A stretch of DNA of 64,000 nucleotides from Lentzea albida (GTDB lineage Bacteria > Actinomycetota > Actinomycetes > Mycobacteriales > Pseudonocardiaceae). Position 1 is the stretch's first letter. The number at the start of each line of letters is the position of its first letter. Of the stretch, positions 1-8,467 are shown in pieces. The stretch covers positions 124,001 through 188,000 of the forward strand of contig NZ_FOFV01000015.1 of the NCBI RefSeq assembly GCF_900111005.1, written 5' to 3'. A model generated the notes under the pieces. That model was not told the origin of the DNA. It saw only the letters and a list, made by a program, of their open reading frames with translations, and searched no databases. The position numbers and the translations under genes were made by a program.

Positions 1-847
1 CGAGGACCGAGGCGAGCCACTTCAGTTCGTCGGTGAGGGCTCGGGTCTGCTCGCGGTCGACGATCTTGCCGAAGGCCTGGAGGGCCGAGCGCATGCGGCG
101 GGTGGCCACGCGCATCTGGTGGACGGCGTCGTGCTCGTCGCGGCGGACGCGCGGGTCCTGGTTCTGCAGGGCCGCCCGCTGTTCGTAGAGGTACGCGAGG
201 ACCACGTCGCCCGCCGTCGGCTTCTTGCCCAGGGTGGGGCCGGAGTCCCGCTTCACGCCGATCACCTGGGAGAGCTTGGACTTCGACGACGACGGGTGGA
301 TGCCCGCGTCGCCCAGGTGGCGTTCGACGGTGTCGAGCAGCTCGCGGTCGCCGCTCTCGCCGAGCTCCACCTCGATCTCGCGCCACGAGGTGGTCGTGGT
401 GGAGGAGCCCATGGTCTGGGCGGTGACCACGTCGTCGACGACCTCGGCCAGCATCTCGCCCTGGCCGTTCGAGAGCTGCCAGCGGCGGCGGTTCGTGCGG
501 ATCTCGGCCACGGGCGTGAGGCTCTGGCCTCGGGTGTGGGCGCGGACCAACGAGGAGAGGTCCTTCGGGGGCTTCTTCACCGTGCGGCCGAGAGGAACGC
601 GGACCTCCTGACGGGAGTCCTCACCCGCTGGCAGCTTGAGGTGCCAGCCCTCGTCCGAGCCGCCCGTCCTCCGGCGCAGGGTCACGCCCGCGCGGGCCAG
701 GCGGTAGTCGTCGGTGTCGAAGTACGTGGCTTCGAGGTCGAACTCTTCCGGTCCGGTCGCCACGCCGGTGATCTCTGTGAGGTCCGGCAGACTCGCGTCC
801 GATGGTGCCTCGTACTTGCGTTCGGTCTCAGTAACGGAGGTCGCCAT
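1..847 (-). CDS. CYTH and CHAD domain protein, C-terminus cut off by the window edge
   Basis: The reading frame begins at an ATG (845-847) and runs off the left end without a stop, so about 282 residues are visible. The N-terminus carries the CYTH signature ExExK (ETERK near residue 8), followed by charged beta-strand segments such as ATYFDTDDYRLA and GVTLRRRTGG typical of the triphosphate tunnel fold. From about residue 210 the histidine-rich helical CHAD domain begins (EHDAVHQMRVATRRMRS near residue 245), which in known proteins binds polyphosphate. CYTH domains hydrolyse triphosphate-containing substrates; the CYTH-CHAD pair is usually taken as a polyphosphate-associated triphosphatase. 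The family assignment is firm; the substrate is inferred. It is transcribed away from the divergent gene at 999. Confidence 0.85.
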   Translation of the reverse strand, partial: MATSVTETERKYEAPSDASLPDLTEITGVATGPEEFDLEATYFDTDDYRLARAGVTLRRRTGGSDEGWHLKLPAGEDSRQEVRVPLGRTVKKPPKDLSSLVRAHTRGQSLTPVAEIRTNRRRWQLSNGQGEMLAEVVDDVVTAQTMGSSTTTTSWREIEVELGESGDRELLDTVERHLGDAGIHPSSSKSKLSQVIGVKRDSGPTLGKKPTAGDVVLAYLYEQRAALQNQDPRVRRDEHDAVHQMRVATRRMRSALQAFGKIVDREQTRALTDELKWLASVL

Positions 848-998
848 TTTCTATTAATACCTCGTTTTGTCCGGGTTCACCCAGCGTCGTGACGGTGCGT
901 GAGGGGTGGTGCCACGGGTGGGCGGAACCACGCCTCGAATGCGTGTATTGGGCGGGTACCCGCTTTGCGCGGTCCTCAGTGTCCGGTTCGCTGGTCGC

Positions 999-1808
999 GT
1001 GCCCACGGAGAAGGAACGGCTCGACGTGGTCGAGCCGCAGATCGCCACCCTGATCAGCCACGTCGGTCAACTCGGCGCCGAGCTCGAGCGCGTCACGGCC
1101 CGGCTGACCGTGCTGGAGCGGCGGCTCTCCGGTGCCGGCGACGGGCCGCTGGTGGACCTCGACGCCGTGGCCGGCGACGTCGAGCCGGTGGTCGAGGCGC
1201 TGCGCAAGGCGTGGGACGCCGAGCAGGAGATCCTCTCCGGCCCCGCGCGCGTCGAGCTCAGGCAGGAGGTGCTCGAGTTCGACGGCCTCAAGGCCCGCCG
1301 CGACGACGCGCGGTCCAAGTTGGACGGTGGGCGGGTGCCGCGGTTCGAGCGGGACGCGCTGTCGCACGAGGTGCGGCAGATGGAGTGGCTGATCAACGCG
1401 AACGAGGCGAGCGCGCGGCGGGCGGCGGAGCGGCTGGAGGCCGACGAGGACGCCTCCGGTGAGGAGTGGCGCACCGAGGCCGTGCTCGCGGGCGACAAGG
1501 CGCGTGAGGAGATCAAGGACGCGGCCGCGCGGCGCATCTCCGACGCGCTCGGCCAGTACGCGCGCATGCCCGTGTGGTTCCGCGTCGGACTGGGTGAGAT
1601 CCCCACGCCGGACCCGTCGTTCTGGCTCGAGTCTGCGATCGCCGTGCTCGCGTACCGGCTGGAGTACGGCGTCACGGACGCGGTCACGCCGCTCGGCACG
1701 CCACCGTCCGCCGCGTCCGGCAGCCAGAACTGGGTGCGCCGCGCGAACGTCCACGCCGACATCACCGACCGCCTCACGACGCTGGCCGCGACCTTCCACC
1801 TGCAGTAG
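999..1808 (+). CDS. Coiled-coil-rich protein of unknown function
   Basis: I do not recognise a named family. I chose the GTG at 999, giving 269 residues, because the in-frame sequence upstream to 906 looks non-coding; no clear Shine-Dalgarno sequence marks either start. The N-terminal 50 residues read as a heptad-like helix (IATLISHVGQLGAELERVTA), followed by long charged helical segments rich in Glu, Arg and Ala up to about residue 190. The C-terminal third contains a compact segment with WFRVGLGEIPTPDPSFW and ends in a helix. No signal peptide or membrane span is visible, so it is probably cytosolic. It converges on the amidohydrolase at 1819 with a 10-bp gap. Confidence 0.7.
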   Translation: MPTEKERLDVVEPQIATLISHVGQLGAELERVTARLTVLERRLSGAGDGPLVDLDAVAGDVEPVVEALRKAWDAEQEILSGPARVELRQEVLEFDGLKARRDDARSKLDGGRVPRFERDALSHEVRQMEWLINANEASARRAAERLEADEDASGEEWRTEAVLAGDKAREEIKDAAARRISDALGQYARMPVWFRVGLGEIPTPDPSFWLESAIAVLAYRLEYGVTDAVTPLGTPPSAASGSQNWVRRANVHADITDRLTTLAATFHLQ

Positions 1809-1818
1809 CGGGCGGCGA

Positions 1819-3354
1819 TCAGCCCGAGCGCTGCGGCACCAGGTTCCCGCCGACCATCGTCGCCAGCACCGGGATGTCCGCGATCGCGTCGCTCGTGCGC
1901 GGGTCCTCGCCGAGCACGACGAGGTCCGCGAGCTTGCCGGGCGTGAGGCTGCCCAGCACGTCCTCCTTGCGGCACGCGTAGGCGCCGCCGAGCGTGTACG
2001 CGCGGATCGCCTCCTCGACGGTGACCGCCTCGTCCGGACCGACCGCCCGGCCACCGGACGAGCGCCGCCGCACCATGAACTCGATGGCGCGCAACGGCGC
2101 CCCGTCCGCGACGGGCCGGTCGGAACTGCCCGCGACGGTGATGCCGTGGTCGAGGAACGAGCGCCCGCGGTACATCCACGGCGCCCGCCGGGGGCCCATG
2201 ATCTCGCTGTAGTCGTCGCCGTAGGCGTGCAGGAACGTCGGCTGGACGACGGGGATCATGCCGAGCTCCGCGATCCGGCCGAGCTGGTCGGGACGGACGA
2301 GCCCGCAGTGCTCGATGCGGTGCCGGGCGTCGGCGCGCGGCCGTTGCCGCTGGGCCTCGGCCACCGCGTCCAGGGTGAAGTCGATGGCGCGGTCACCGAT
2401 CGCGTGGATCGCGAGCTGCCAGCCCGCGCGGTGCCCGTCGAGGATCGCCGCCCGCATGAACTCCTCGGACTCGGCGAGCTGACCGGAGTTGTCCGTGCCC
2501 GCGTACGGCTCGGTCAACGCGGCCGTGCGCGCGATCATGCCGCCGTCGGTCCACAGCTTCATGGCGCCCAACGACAGCATGTCGTCGCCGAAGCCCGTGT
2601 GCAGGCCCAGGTCGATCGCGCGCGGGATCCCGTCGGCCGGGTCGGCGGCGACGTCGTGCAGGACGTACGCGGACACCATGAGCTGCACGCGGATCGGCAG
2701 CCGGGCGCGCTGGTACGCGGCCGCTTCCAGGGGACTGCTGGCGATCAGGCCCGCGCCGATGCCCGCCTCCGCGCACGTCGTCACGCCCTCGGCCAGCACC
2801 TGCCCGGCACTCGTCCGCAGTTCGGCGACGATCTCGTCGAGCGAGTACGGCAGTCGCAACGTGCGCGCGGCCAGTTGCTCGTTCTCGGTCAGCCAGCCGT
2901 CGCTCGTGATGCCTGGGAGTTGGCGCAGCACGACGGAGTTGACGACGCACGCGTGCCCGGACAGGTCGGCCACGTACACGGGCCTGCCGCCGCTGATGCC
3001 GTCGAGGTCGGTGGCGGTGAGCGGGCGGTCCATGATCCGCGGGTCGTACCCGGACGCCTCGATCCACCCGGTGCCGGGAGCGCCGGCGAGCCGGTCGAGG
3101 ACCCCGGACACCGTCGCCAGTCCGGTGACGTCGATCGTGCGGCGGCCGTTCCACGCGAGGTGGGTGTGGGCGTCGATGAAACCGGGCAGCACCACGGCGC
3201 CGCCCAGGTCGACGGTCTCGGCGGCGGGCAGGCCCTCGACCTGCTCGTCCAGCCCGGCGATGCGGCCCTGCCAGATGCCGATCGTGTGCGCGGCGGGGCG
3301 TGCCGGGTCCATCGTGAGGGCCCGGCAGCCCGTCAGCTTGAGGTCGAGTTGCAC
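1819..3354 (-). CDS. Amidohydrolase family 3 (YtcJ-like) metal-dependent hydrolase
   Basis: This 511-residue protein has the signatures of the amidohydrolase_3 family: the beta-sandwich entry followed by the HxH metal motif in GFIDAHTHLAWNG (about residue 68), the conserved HAIGDRAID around residue 325, the RIEHCGLV segment, the metal-proximal Asp in AGSSDRPV, and the C-terminal GKLADLVVLGEDP. Members hydrolyse C-N bonds of amides or cyclic ureas; the substrate cannot be read from sequence. The GTG at 3352-3354 lies 11 bp after the stop of the ornithine monooxygenase upstream, so the two are probably co-transcribed. Association with siderophore metabolism is suggested only by that context. 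The same frame stays open far upstream, but that extension is antisense to the monooxygenase and is ignored. Confidence 0.88.
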   Translation of the reverse strand: MQLDLKLTGCRALTMDPARPAAHTIGIWQGRIAGLDEQVEGLPAAETVDLGGAVVLPGFIDAHTHLAWNGRRTIDVTGLATVSGVLDRLAGAPGTGWIEASGYDPRIMDRPLTATDLDGISGGRPVYVADLSGHACVVNSVVLRQLPGITSDGWLTENEQLAARTLRLPYSLDEIVAELRTSAGQVLAEGVTTCAEAGIGAGLIASSPLEAAAYQRARLPIRVQLMVSAYVLHDVAADPADGIPRAIDLGLHTGFGDDMLSLGAMKLWTDGGMIARTAALTEPYAGTDNSGQLAESEEFMRAAILDGHRAGWQLAIHAIGDRAIDFTLDAVAEAQRQRPRADARHRIEHCGLVRPDQLGRIAELGMIPVVQPTFLHAYGDDYSEIMGPRRAPWMYRGRSFLDHGITVAGSSDRPVADGAPLRAIEFMVRRRSSGGRAVGPDEAVTVEEAIRAYTLGGAYACRKEDVLGSLTPGKLADLVVLGEDPRTSDAIADIPVLATMVGGNLVPQRSG

Positions 3355-3365
3355 CCCGTGAGTCT

Positions 3366-4616
3366 CTACGCCGTCGCGAGGACCGGCACGGGGGTGTTCG
3401 TCAGCACGGACGCCAGGATCTCGCCCGAGCGCACCGCGACGTTGGACAGGAGCGACGACGTGATGCCGTGCGAGTGCTCGGTGCCGCCCTGCAGGTAGAT
3501 GCCGCCGCGCAACGACGTCTGCACGCGGTAGTCGCGGCCCACGACGAGACGGCCCCTCTGGTCCCGTTCGCACGCCGTCTCGAGAGAGCCGAGCATCGGC
3601 GCGGCCTCGTCGTAGCCGGTCGCGAGCAGCACGAGGTCGGTGTCGACGAACTCCTGTTCGCCGGTGACCAGCGACTGGATCACCGCGCGGACGCCCTCCG
3701 CGGTCTCCTCGACCGCCACGAGCCGGGTCATCTTCATCATCTTCAGCCGCTCGGTGCCGAGCACCTTCTCCTGGTACGCGGTGCGGTAGAGCTGCGCGAT
3801 GAGGTCGACATCGACCACGGAGTAGTTGGTGTTGCGGTGGTAGTCCATCAACCGCTGCTTCACCGCGACCGGGGCGTCGTAGTAGTGGTCGACGGCCTCG
3901 GGGTCGAAGATCCGGTTCGCGAACGAGCTGTCGTCGGCGGGGGAGTAGCCGTAGCGGGAGAACACCGAGCACACCTCGGCACCGGGGAACTCGCGGTGCA
4001 GGTACGCCACGGCCTCGGCGGCGCTCTGCCCGGCACCGACGACGACGCAGCGCTCCGGGTTCTTCAGCTCGCCCACGCGGTGCAGGAACTCGCTGTTGTG
4101 CCACACGCGGTCCGACAGCGTGATGCCGTCGGGAACGGACGGCCTGAGTCCGGTGGCGAACACGACGTTGCGGGCGTGGTACACGTCACCAGTGGCCGTC
4201 GTCACCTCGAACAGGTCGTCCTGGATCGCTTCCACGCCAACGGCTTCGGTGCCGTACGCGACCACGTCGTCGACCTGCGCGGCGGCCCACTCGAAGTAGT
4301 CGTGGAACTCGACGCGCAGCGGGAACAGGTTCTTGTGGTTGACGAAGTCGATCAGCCGGCCGCGGTCCCGGAGGTAGCACAGGAACGAGAAGCGGCTGGT
4401 CGGGTTCCTCATGGTGACGAGGTCCTTGAGGAACGACACCTGCATGGTGGCGTCGTCGAGGAGCATGCCCCGATGCCAGCCGAAGGCCTGCTGGCGTTCC
4501 AGGAACACCGCGGTGACAGGGGTTTCGGCCTGCTCGTTGTGCTCGGTCAGAGCGATGGCGAGCGCCAGGTTCGAGGGACCGAACCCGATACCGACGATGT
4601 CGTAGATCGGATGCAT
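3366..4616 (-). CDS. L-ornithine N5-monooxygenase (siderophore biosynthesis)
   Basis: This FAD- and NADPH-dependent enzyme of the SidA/PvdA/IucD family makes N5-hydroxyornithine, a hydroxamate precursor. The N-terminus has the FAD-binding GIGFGPSNLALAIAL. The segment MQVSFLKDLVTMRNPTSRFS is the family-specific substrate-side signature, VVVGAGQSAAEAVAYL near residue 200 binds NADPH, and LLATGYD is the C-terminal fingerprint. The length of 416 residues is normal. I chose the ATG at 4616; a GTG two codons upstream (4622) is an alternative. An iron box lies 12 bp upstream, so expression should be repressed by IdeR/DmdR when iron is plentiful. It is divergent from the formyltransferase that would use its product. 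The NRPS that would assemble a siderophore is not in the window. Confidence 0.93.
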   Translation of the reverse strand: MHPIYDIVGIGFGPSNLALAIALTEHNEQAETPVTAVFLERQQAFGWHRGMLLDDATMQVSFLKDLVTMRNPTSRFSFLCYLRDRGRLIDFVNHKNLFPLRVEFHDYFEWAAAQVDDVVAYGTEAVGVEAIQDDLFEVTTATGDVYHARNVVFATGLRPSVPDGITLSDRVWHNSEFLHRVGELKNPERCVVVGAGQSAAEAVAYLHREFPGAEVCSVFSRYGYSPADDSSFANRIFDPEAVDHYYDAPVAVKQRLMDYHRNTNYSVVDVDLIAQLYRTAYQEKVLGTERLKMMKMTRLVAVEETAEGVRAVIQSLVTGEQEFVDTDLVLLATGYDEAAPMLGSLETACERDQRGRLVVGRDYRVQTSLRGGIYLQGGTEHSHGITSSLLSNVAVRSGEILASVLTNTPVPVLATA

Positions 4617-4627
4617 GAGCACCGAAC

Positions 4628-4646
4628 TTAGGGCAGCCTAAGCTTG
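4628..4646. promoter_or_regulatory. Iron box serving the ornithine monooxygenase
   Basis: TTAGGGCAGCCTAAGCTTG matches the 19-bp IdeR/DmdR1 consensus TTAGGTTAGSCTAACCTAA at about 14 positions, including the strong left half. It sits immediately upstream of the leftward monooxygenase gene, where an iron-bound repressor would block transcription. Confidence 0.65.
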
Positions 4647-4662
4647 CTTGGCAAGCCGTCAG

Positions 4663-4681
4663 TTAGGTTAGCCTGACCGTA
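4663..4681. promoter_or_regulatory. Iron box serving the formyltransferase
   Basis: TTAGGTTAGCCTGACCGTA matches the IdeR/DmdR1 consensus at 15 of 19 positions, with a perfect left half TTAGGTTAG. It lies 28 bp upstream of the rightward start at 4710. Together with the box at 4628 it indicates that both divergent genes belong to one iron regulon. Confidence 0.8.
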
Positions 4682-4709
4682 TCGCACCGAGGTGAAGGAG
4701 GACACCCCC

Positions 4710-5657
4710 ATGAGGGTCGTCATGTTCGGGTTCCAGACCTGGGGTCATCGCACCCTGCAGGCACTTTTGGCGTCCGAGCACGAGGTCGTCCTGGTGGTGA
4801 CCCATCCCAAGGGTGAGGGCGCGTACGAGAAGGTCTGGAGCGATTCGGTCGAGGACCTGGCCCGGGAGAACGGCGTAGACGTGATCGTCCGCGAACGCCC
4901 GGAGGACCAGGAGCTGCTCGACGCGCTCAAGGCCGCCGAGCCCGACGTGATCGTCGCCTGCAACTGGCGGACCTGGATCCCGCCGCAGGTCTTCGCGTTG
5001 CCCAAGCACGGCACGTTGAACGTGCACGACTCGCTGCTGCCGAAGTACGCGGGCTTCTCGCCGTTGATCTGGGCGCTTCTCAACGACGAGAAGGAAGTCG
5101 GCGTGACGGCCCACATGATGGACGACACGCTCGACGCCGGCGACATCGTGCTGCAGCGCTCGGTCCCGGTCGGCCCGCGCGACACGACCGCGGTGCTGTT
5201 CGAGAAGACGCTGGAGCTCTTCGGCCCGATCACGGTCGACGGCCTCGCCGAGATCGCGTCCGGCCGCACGGACTTCACCAAGCAGGACCGTTCGCAGGCC
5301 TCGTTCTTCCACAAGCGCGCGGAAGAGGACCTGCGCATCGACTTCACCTGGACGGCCGAGGAGCTCGACCGCCTGGTGCGCGCGCAGTGCGCGCCGTACC
5401 CCAGCGCGTTCTGCTTCCACCGCGGCCAGCGCCTGGAGGTCATCGAGGCGGACGTCTCCTCCGAGGTCTACGGCGGAACCCCCGGCCGGATCTTCTACCG
5501 CGAGGGCGACGGCGTGGCGATCGTCGCGGGGGCCGAGGCGCGGCGCGGCCGCAGCAAGGCGTTGCTGGTCAAGAAGGTTCGCACCGCCGATGGCACCGAG
5601 CTCAAGGCGCACGAGTACTTCAAGAACATGGGCGGTTACCTGACTTCCCGTCCCTGA
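4710..5657 (+). CDS. N5-hydroxyornithine formyltransferase (siderophore biosynthesis)
   Basis: This 315-residue protein is a folate-dependent formyltransferase. The N-terminal formyl_trans_N domain contains the catalytic segment TLNVHDSLLPKYAGFSPLIW (about residues 107-126, with the SLLP motif) and GVTAHMMDDTLDAGD. The C-terminal domain resembles that of methionyl-tRNA formyltransferase. It is divergent from an ornithine N5-monooxygenase and carries its own iron box, so the likely substrate is N5-hydroxyornithine, as for CchA of coelichelin, rather than Met-tRNA. The start is fixed by AAGGAGGA at 4695-4702, eight bases before the ATG; a longer frame from 4692 would have to start inside this ribosome-binding site. 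The product would be N5-formyl-N5-hydroxyornithine, a building block for an NRPS encoded elsewhere. Confidence 0.88.
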   Translation: MRVVMFGFQTWGHRTLQALLASEHEVVLVVTHPKGEGAYEKVWSDSVEDLARENGVDVIVRERPEDQELLDALKAAEPDVIVACNWRTWIPPQVFALPKHGTLNVHDSLLPKYAGFSPLIWALLNDEKEVGVTAHMMDDTLDAGDIVLQRSVPVGPRDTTAVLFEKTLELFGPITVDGLAEIASGRTDFTKQDRSQASFFHKRAEEDLRIDFTWTAEELDRLVRAQCAPYPSAFCFHRGQRLEVIEADVSSEVYGGTPGRIFYREGDGVAIVAGAEARRGRSKALLVKKVRTADGTELKAHEYFKNMGGYLTSRP

Positions 5658-5719
5658 CACGACACGCGGAACACGGGCCGGGTGACCGGCTCGTGATCCG
5701 CATGGTCGATCATTGCCGC

Positions 5720-6370
5720 ATGAATCGCGCGGCGGTGACGTCACTGGTGGTCTTCGTGCTGCTCGTGGCGTTGGGTTGGTACCTCACGAATCTCCAGTCC
5801 TCCCAGGAGAACCCGCCCACGCCGCCCGTGCCCACCGGTTCCGCTCCGGCCGGATCGTCCGATCTGGGCGCCTTGGCGATCGCGCCGGAGGGCAAGATGG
5901 CCGGCTACAGCCGCGACCGCTTCCCGCACTGGGCCTCGCAGGGGAACTCCTGCGACACCAGGGAGATCGTGCTGCAGAAGCAGGGCACCGACGTCAAGAC
6001 CGACAAGGACTGCAAGGCCGTCTCCGGCACCTGGAACAGCGTCTACGACGGCGTGGTGATCAAGGAGGCCGGCGAGGTCGACATCGACCACACCGTCCCG
6101 CTGGCCGAGGCGTGGCGTTCCGGCGCCGACAAGTGGACCGACGACGAGCGCAAGGCGTTCGCCAACGACCTCGGCGGCATCCAGCTGCTCGCCGTGACCG
6201 CGAAGTCCAACCGCAGCAAGGGCGACCAGGACCCGGCGAAGTGGAAGCCGCCGGTCGCGGCGTACGGGTGCACGTACGCGCAGCACTGGATCGCGGTGAA
6301 GATCACCTACAAGCTGACCGTCGACCAGGCGGAGCACGACGCGCTGGCCGCGTTGCTCAAGACCTGTTAG
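5720..6370 (+). CDS. Membrane-anchored or secreted HNH nuclease-like protein (DUF1524 type)
   Basis: This protein has 216 residues. The first 25 residues form a hydrophobic segment (SLVVFVLLVALGWYL) acting as signal peptide or membrane anchor, followed by a Pro/Thr-rich linker to about residue 50. The remainder is a DUF1524-like HNH domain: YSRDRFPHW, cysteines likely paired outside the cell, the active-site DIDHTVPLAEAW (about residues 117-128), and the partner N in AVTAKSNRSKGDQDP. Such secreted proteins are common in actinobacteria and are presumed extracellular nucleases. The 3' end overlaps the convergent SMI1/KNR4 gene by 4 bp. Confidence 0.85.
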   Translation: MNRAAVTSLVVFVLLVALGWYLTNLQSSQENPPTPPVPTGSAPAGSSDLGALAIAPEGKMAGYSRDRFPHWASQGNSCDTREIVLQKQGTDVKTDKDCKAVSGTWNSVYDGVVIKEAGEVDIDHTVPLAEAWRSGADKWTDDERKAFANDLGGIQLLAVTAKSNRSKGDQDPAKWKPPVAAYGCTYAQHWIAVKITYKLTVDQAEHDALAALLKTC

Positions 6371-6825
6371 CCCGGCCAGAACCCCGGGTTTCGGGTGGGC
6401 GTGAAGTCGAGGAGCCCGCTGCGGAACCCGCCGGTGAGCAGGTCGAGCAGGAACGCGCTCACCGGCCCGTCATGGTCCTCCCGGCTGGAGAACTCGGCGT
6501 CGCACAAGGTGATCGTCCACCGGTCCGGCTCGCCGTCGGCGCGCCAGAACAAGGTGACGCCCCTGTCCGCCGTGCCCCACGGGACGAGACCGTCCGGTGC
6601 CTCGTGCAGGGCGCTCAGGTAGTCGTCGAGCGACTCGTCGTCCGCGATGGGCGAGACCACCTCGACGACGTGGTCGAAGACGCCGTTGCCCAGTGCGGAC
6701 ATCAACTCCTTGTAGTCGCCGGGGAACACGAGCCCCAGGTGCTCCTCGGCCTCCGCCCACAACTGTCCGGGCACACCCTTCGGCTCCCGCCCGAGCACCC
6801 TGAGCAGGTCCGCGCTCCCCGGCAA
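6367..6825 (-). CDS. SMI1/KNR4 family protein
   Basis: This protein has 152 residues. The pattern LWAEAEEHLGLVFPGDYKEL followed by ALGNG and a D/E-rich second half ending in FLLDLLTGGF matches the SMI1/KNR4 (SUKH) fold. In bacteria this fold is often an immunity protein against contact-dependent toxins, but single copies also occur as housekeeping proteins. No toxin gene is adjacent, so immunity is only a possibility. The start is a TTG at 6823-6825 preceded by AGGGAGAAG, a good ribosome-binding site at normal spacing. The gene converges on the DUF1524 nuclease. Confidence 0.8.
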   Translation of the reverse strand: MPGSADLLRVLGREPKGVPGQLWAEAEEHLGLVFPGDYKELMSALGNGVFDHVVEVVSPIADDESLDDYLSALHEAPDGLVPWGTADRGVTLFWRADGEPDRWTITLCDAEFSSREDHDGPVSAFLLDLLTGGFRSGLLDFTPTRNPGFWPG

Positions 6826-6969
6826 CTCTTCTCCCTAGTGGTGCGGGCGGTGCGACACGGCCCGACCCCCCAGGCGGGCCGCATCGCTCCCCCTCGTGCC
6901 CGACCCGCCCCCGGCAGGCCGGTTTCCCCCGCAGCCCGGCCCGTCCCCCGACAGGCCAGGCGCGTCCCC

Positions 6970-7620
6970 CTACCCGACCTGGACGGACTCGAACAGGCCG
7001 GACAGCTTCCAGTGCGTCACGTACCCCATCGCCTCGGCCGCGATCAGCACGTCGAGCTTGCCGAGGTTCGTGCGCGCCGGCATCTGGTACGCCTTGCCGC
7101 GCCGCGCGTCGAGCACCATCGGGACGGCGCCCGGCAGCGTGTCCGCGACCGTGTGCTGCAGGATCCGCAGCCCGACGTTGGCCGCCTCCCTGGTCAGCGG
7201 CACCTCCTTGGTGTGCACGAGCACCGCGTACGTCGTGCCGTCCTTCTTGCGCAGCCCCAGGTGCGGCCGCACCTTCAACGTGAGCTCACCGGCGCGGTAG
7301 GTGGCCCCCTCCACGGGCACGCCGGTCGCCTTGAACGACGTCAGCCAGGGCAGGAAGCCGTCGGCGATCTCCTCGAACGCCCGCGGCTGGCCCGTGCGGT
7401 TGGCGTTCTGGACCGCCTTCTTGAGCTCGATCTCCGGTTCGGTCGAGTTGACCGCTCGTCGCATGGCGTCGCGGATCGGGTTGTAGAACCCGCAGACCCT
7501 GGTGTCCGAGGCCAGGTACATCCCCCGCTGTTCCGACACGATGTTGATGCGTCCACGCTGACCGCTCATGACGTACTCGGTGAACGACAGTGCGGTGACG
7601 CTGACGTTGTTGTCCGGCAA
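6970..7620 (-). CDS. Conserved-looking hypothetical protein
   Basis: I do not recognise this 216-residue protein. I chose the TTG at 7618-7620 because GAGGGGAG lies six bases upstream; a GTG ten codons further up lacks such a site. It has no signal peptide or membrane span. It reads as a mixed alpha/beta protein with segments such as GRINIVSEQRGMYLASDTR, LTLKVRPHLGLRKKDGTTYA and a C-terminal helix. It may sense or bind a ligand, but nothing catalytic stands out. The 144-bp gap to the SMI1 gene downstream is C-rich with repeated CCCCC runs and no recognisable gene. Confidence 0.65.
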   Translation of the reverse strand: MPDNNVSVTALSFTEYVMSGQRGRINIVSEQRGMYLASDTRVCGFYNPIRDAMRRAVNSTEPEIELKKAVQNANRTGQPRAFEEIADGFLPWLTSFKATGVPVEGATYRAGELTLKVRPHLGLRKKDGTTYAVLVHTKEVPLTREAANVGLRILQHTVADTLPGAVPMVLDARRGKAYQMPARTNLGKLDVLIAAEAMGYVTHWKLSGLFESVQVG

Positions 7621-7936
7621 CGTTTTCTCCCCTCGTACCGCGAGCTTCACCTGACGTTATCCGAGGGGTCCGACAAAAATGGCGCTGCTCCGAACGGTCC
7701 AACGGTCACGGAATGTTGAACAATCACTCGATTAGGTGACATGTAGAGTTGCGACCTCGATCGCAATCGGTGAACGGACTGTGACGAACCGGCAACCGAT
7801 CACGGACATGACCGTTCGTCTGCCGTTCGCCGACGCTCACCGAACGCTCACCGCAAGACCAGCGGCTGTAACACTCCGTAGAAGATCAACACGGAAGAAT
7901 GGACTTCGTCAGGAAGAGTTTCGGCGAGGGAGCACG
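7621..7936. other. Divergent intergenic region with an inverted repeat
   Basis: This 316-bp stretch separates two divergent genes and holds no gene I can support. It contains an 18-bp inverted repeat TTGCGA-N6-TCGCAA at 7749-7766, and several repeated ACGGTC/GACCGT and CGAACG words between 7690 and 7860. These are plausible operator sites, but I cannot name the regulator. Confidence 0.45.
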
Positions 7937-8194
7937 ATGGCGGTCAAAGCGGAGCGTTCACCCGATAGAGCGGGTGACGTGGAGGTTCCGCAGTCGTGGC
8001 AGCCGGCGAGATGGCCGGCCCACCTCGCCACCTGGCCGCACGCGGTCCAGGTGACCGTGATCCTCGTGCTGATCGCGCTGCTGCTGTGGGCGATCGCCGT
8101 GACCCTCGGCCCCGACCAGGCCTTCATCGTCGGCTCCGCGGGCGTCGCGGCCAAGCTGATCTGCATGTACCTCGACACCCGCGAGCGCGACTAG
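7937..8194 (+). CDS. Small single-span membrane protein
   Basis: This protein has 85 residues. The ATG at 7937 has GAGGGAG a few bases upstream. The N-terminal 35 residues are hydrophilic and Trp/Pro-rich. One strong membrane span follows (VTVILVLIALLLWAIAVTL, about residues 40-58) and then a shorter hydrophobic stretch ending in DTRERD. The family is unknown. The 3' end overlaps the convergent DUF2277 gene by 4 bp. Confidence 0.65.
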   Translation: MAVKAERSPDRAGDVEVPQSWQPARWPAHLATWPHAVQVTVILVLIALLLWAIAVTLGPDQAFIVGSAGVAAKLICMYLDTRERD

Positions 8195-8460
8195 CGCCCG
8201 TAGCGCTCCGCCGAACGCGCTTTGGCCTTCGCCGCCTCGACCTCCCGGTCCTTCGGCGGCGCCGTCGTGACCAGCGCGTCGAGCAGTTCCTGCGTCGCCG
8301 CCGCCACGGCCGCGACCGCCTTGTCGAACGCGGCCTGGTTCACCGCAGACGGCTTGGTCGACCCGCCCACCTTCCGCACGTACTGCAGCGCCGCGGCCTG
8401 CACCTCGTCGGACGTGGCGGGCGGTTCGAAGTTGTGGAGCACCCGGATGTTTCGGCACAT
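8191..8460 (-). CDS. DUF2277 domain protein
   Basis: This 89-residue protein begins MCRNIRVLHNFEPPATSDEV and continues AALQYVRKVGG, the near-invariant opening of DUF2277. The Cys-Arg-Asn start and FEPPAT are diagnostic. The family function is unknown. The last 20 residues form a charged Ala-rich helix. The gene lies just downstream of the XRE-cupin regulator (7-bp gap) on the same strand, so they probably share a transcript. Confidence 0.88.
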   Translation of the reverse strand: MCRNIRVLHNFEPPATSDEVQAAALQYVRKVGGSTKPSAVNQAAFDKAVAAVAAATQELLDALVTTAPPKDREVEAAKAKARSAERYGR

Positions 8461-8467
8461 GCCTCCA

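Noticed and set aside
1459-3498. Plus-strand open frame of 679 codons opposite the amidohydrolase
   Set aside because: The minus strand carries all amidohydrolase motifs in order. The plus-strand frame is Arg/Ala/Val low-complexity with no recognisable domain.
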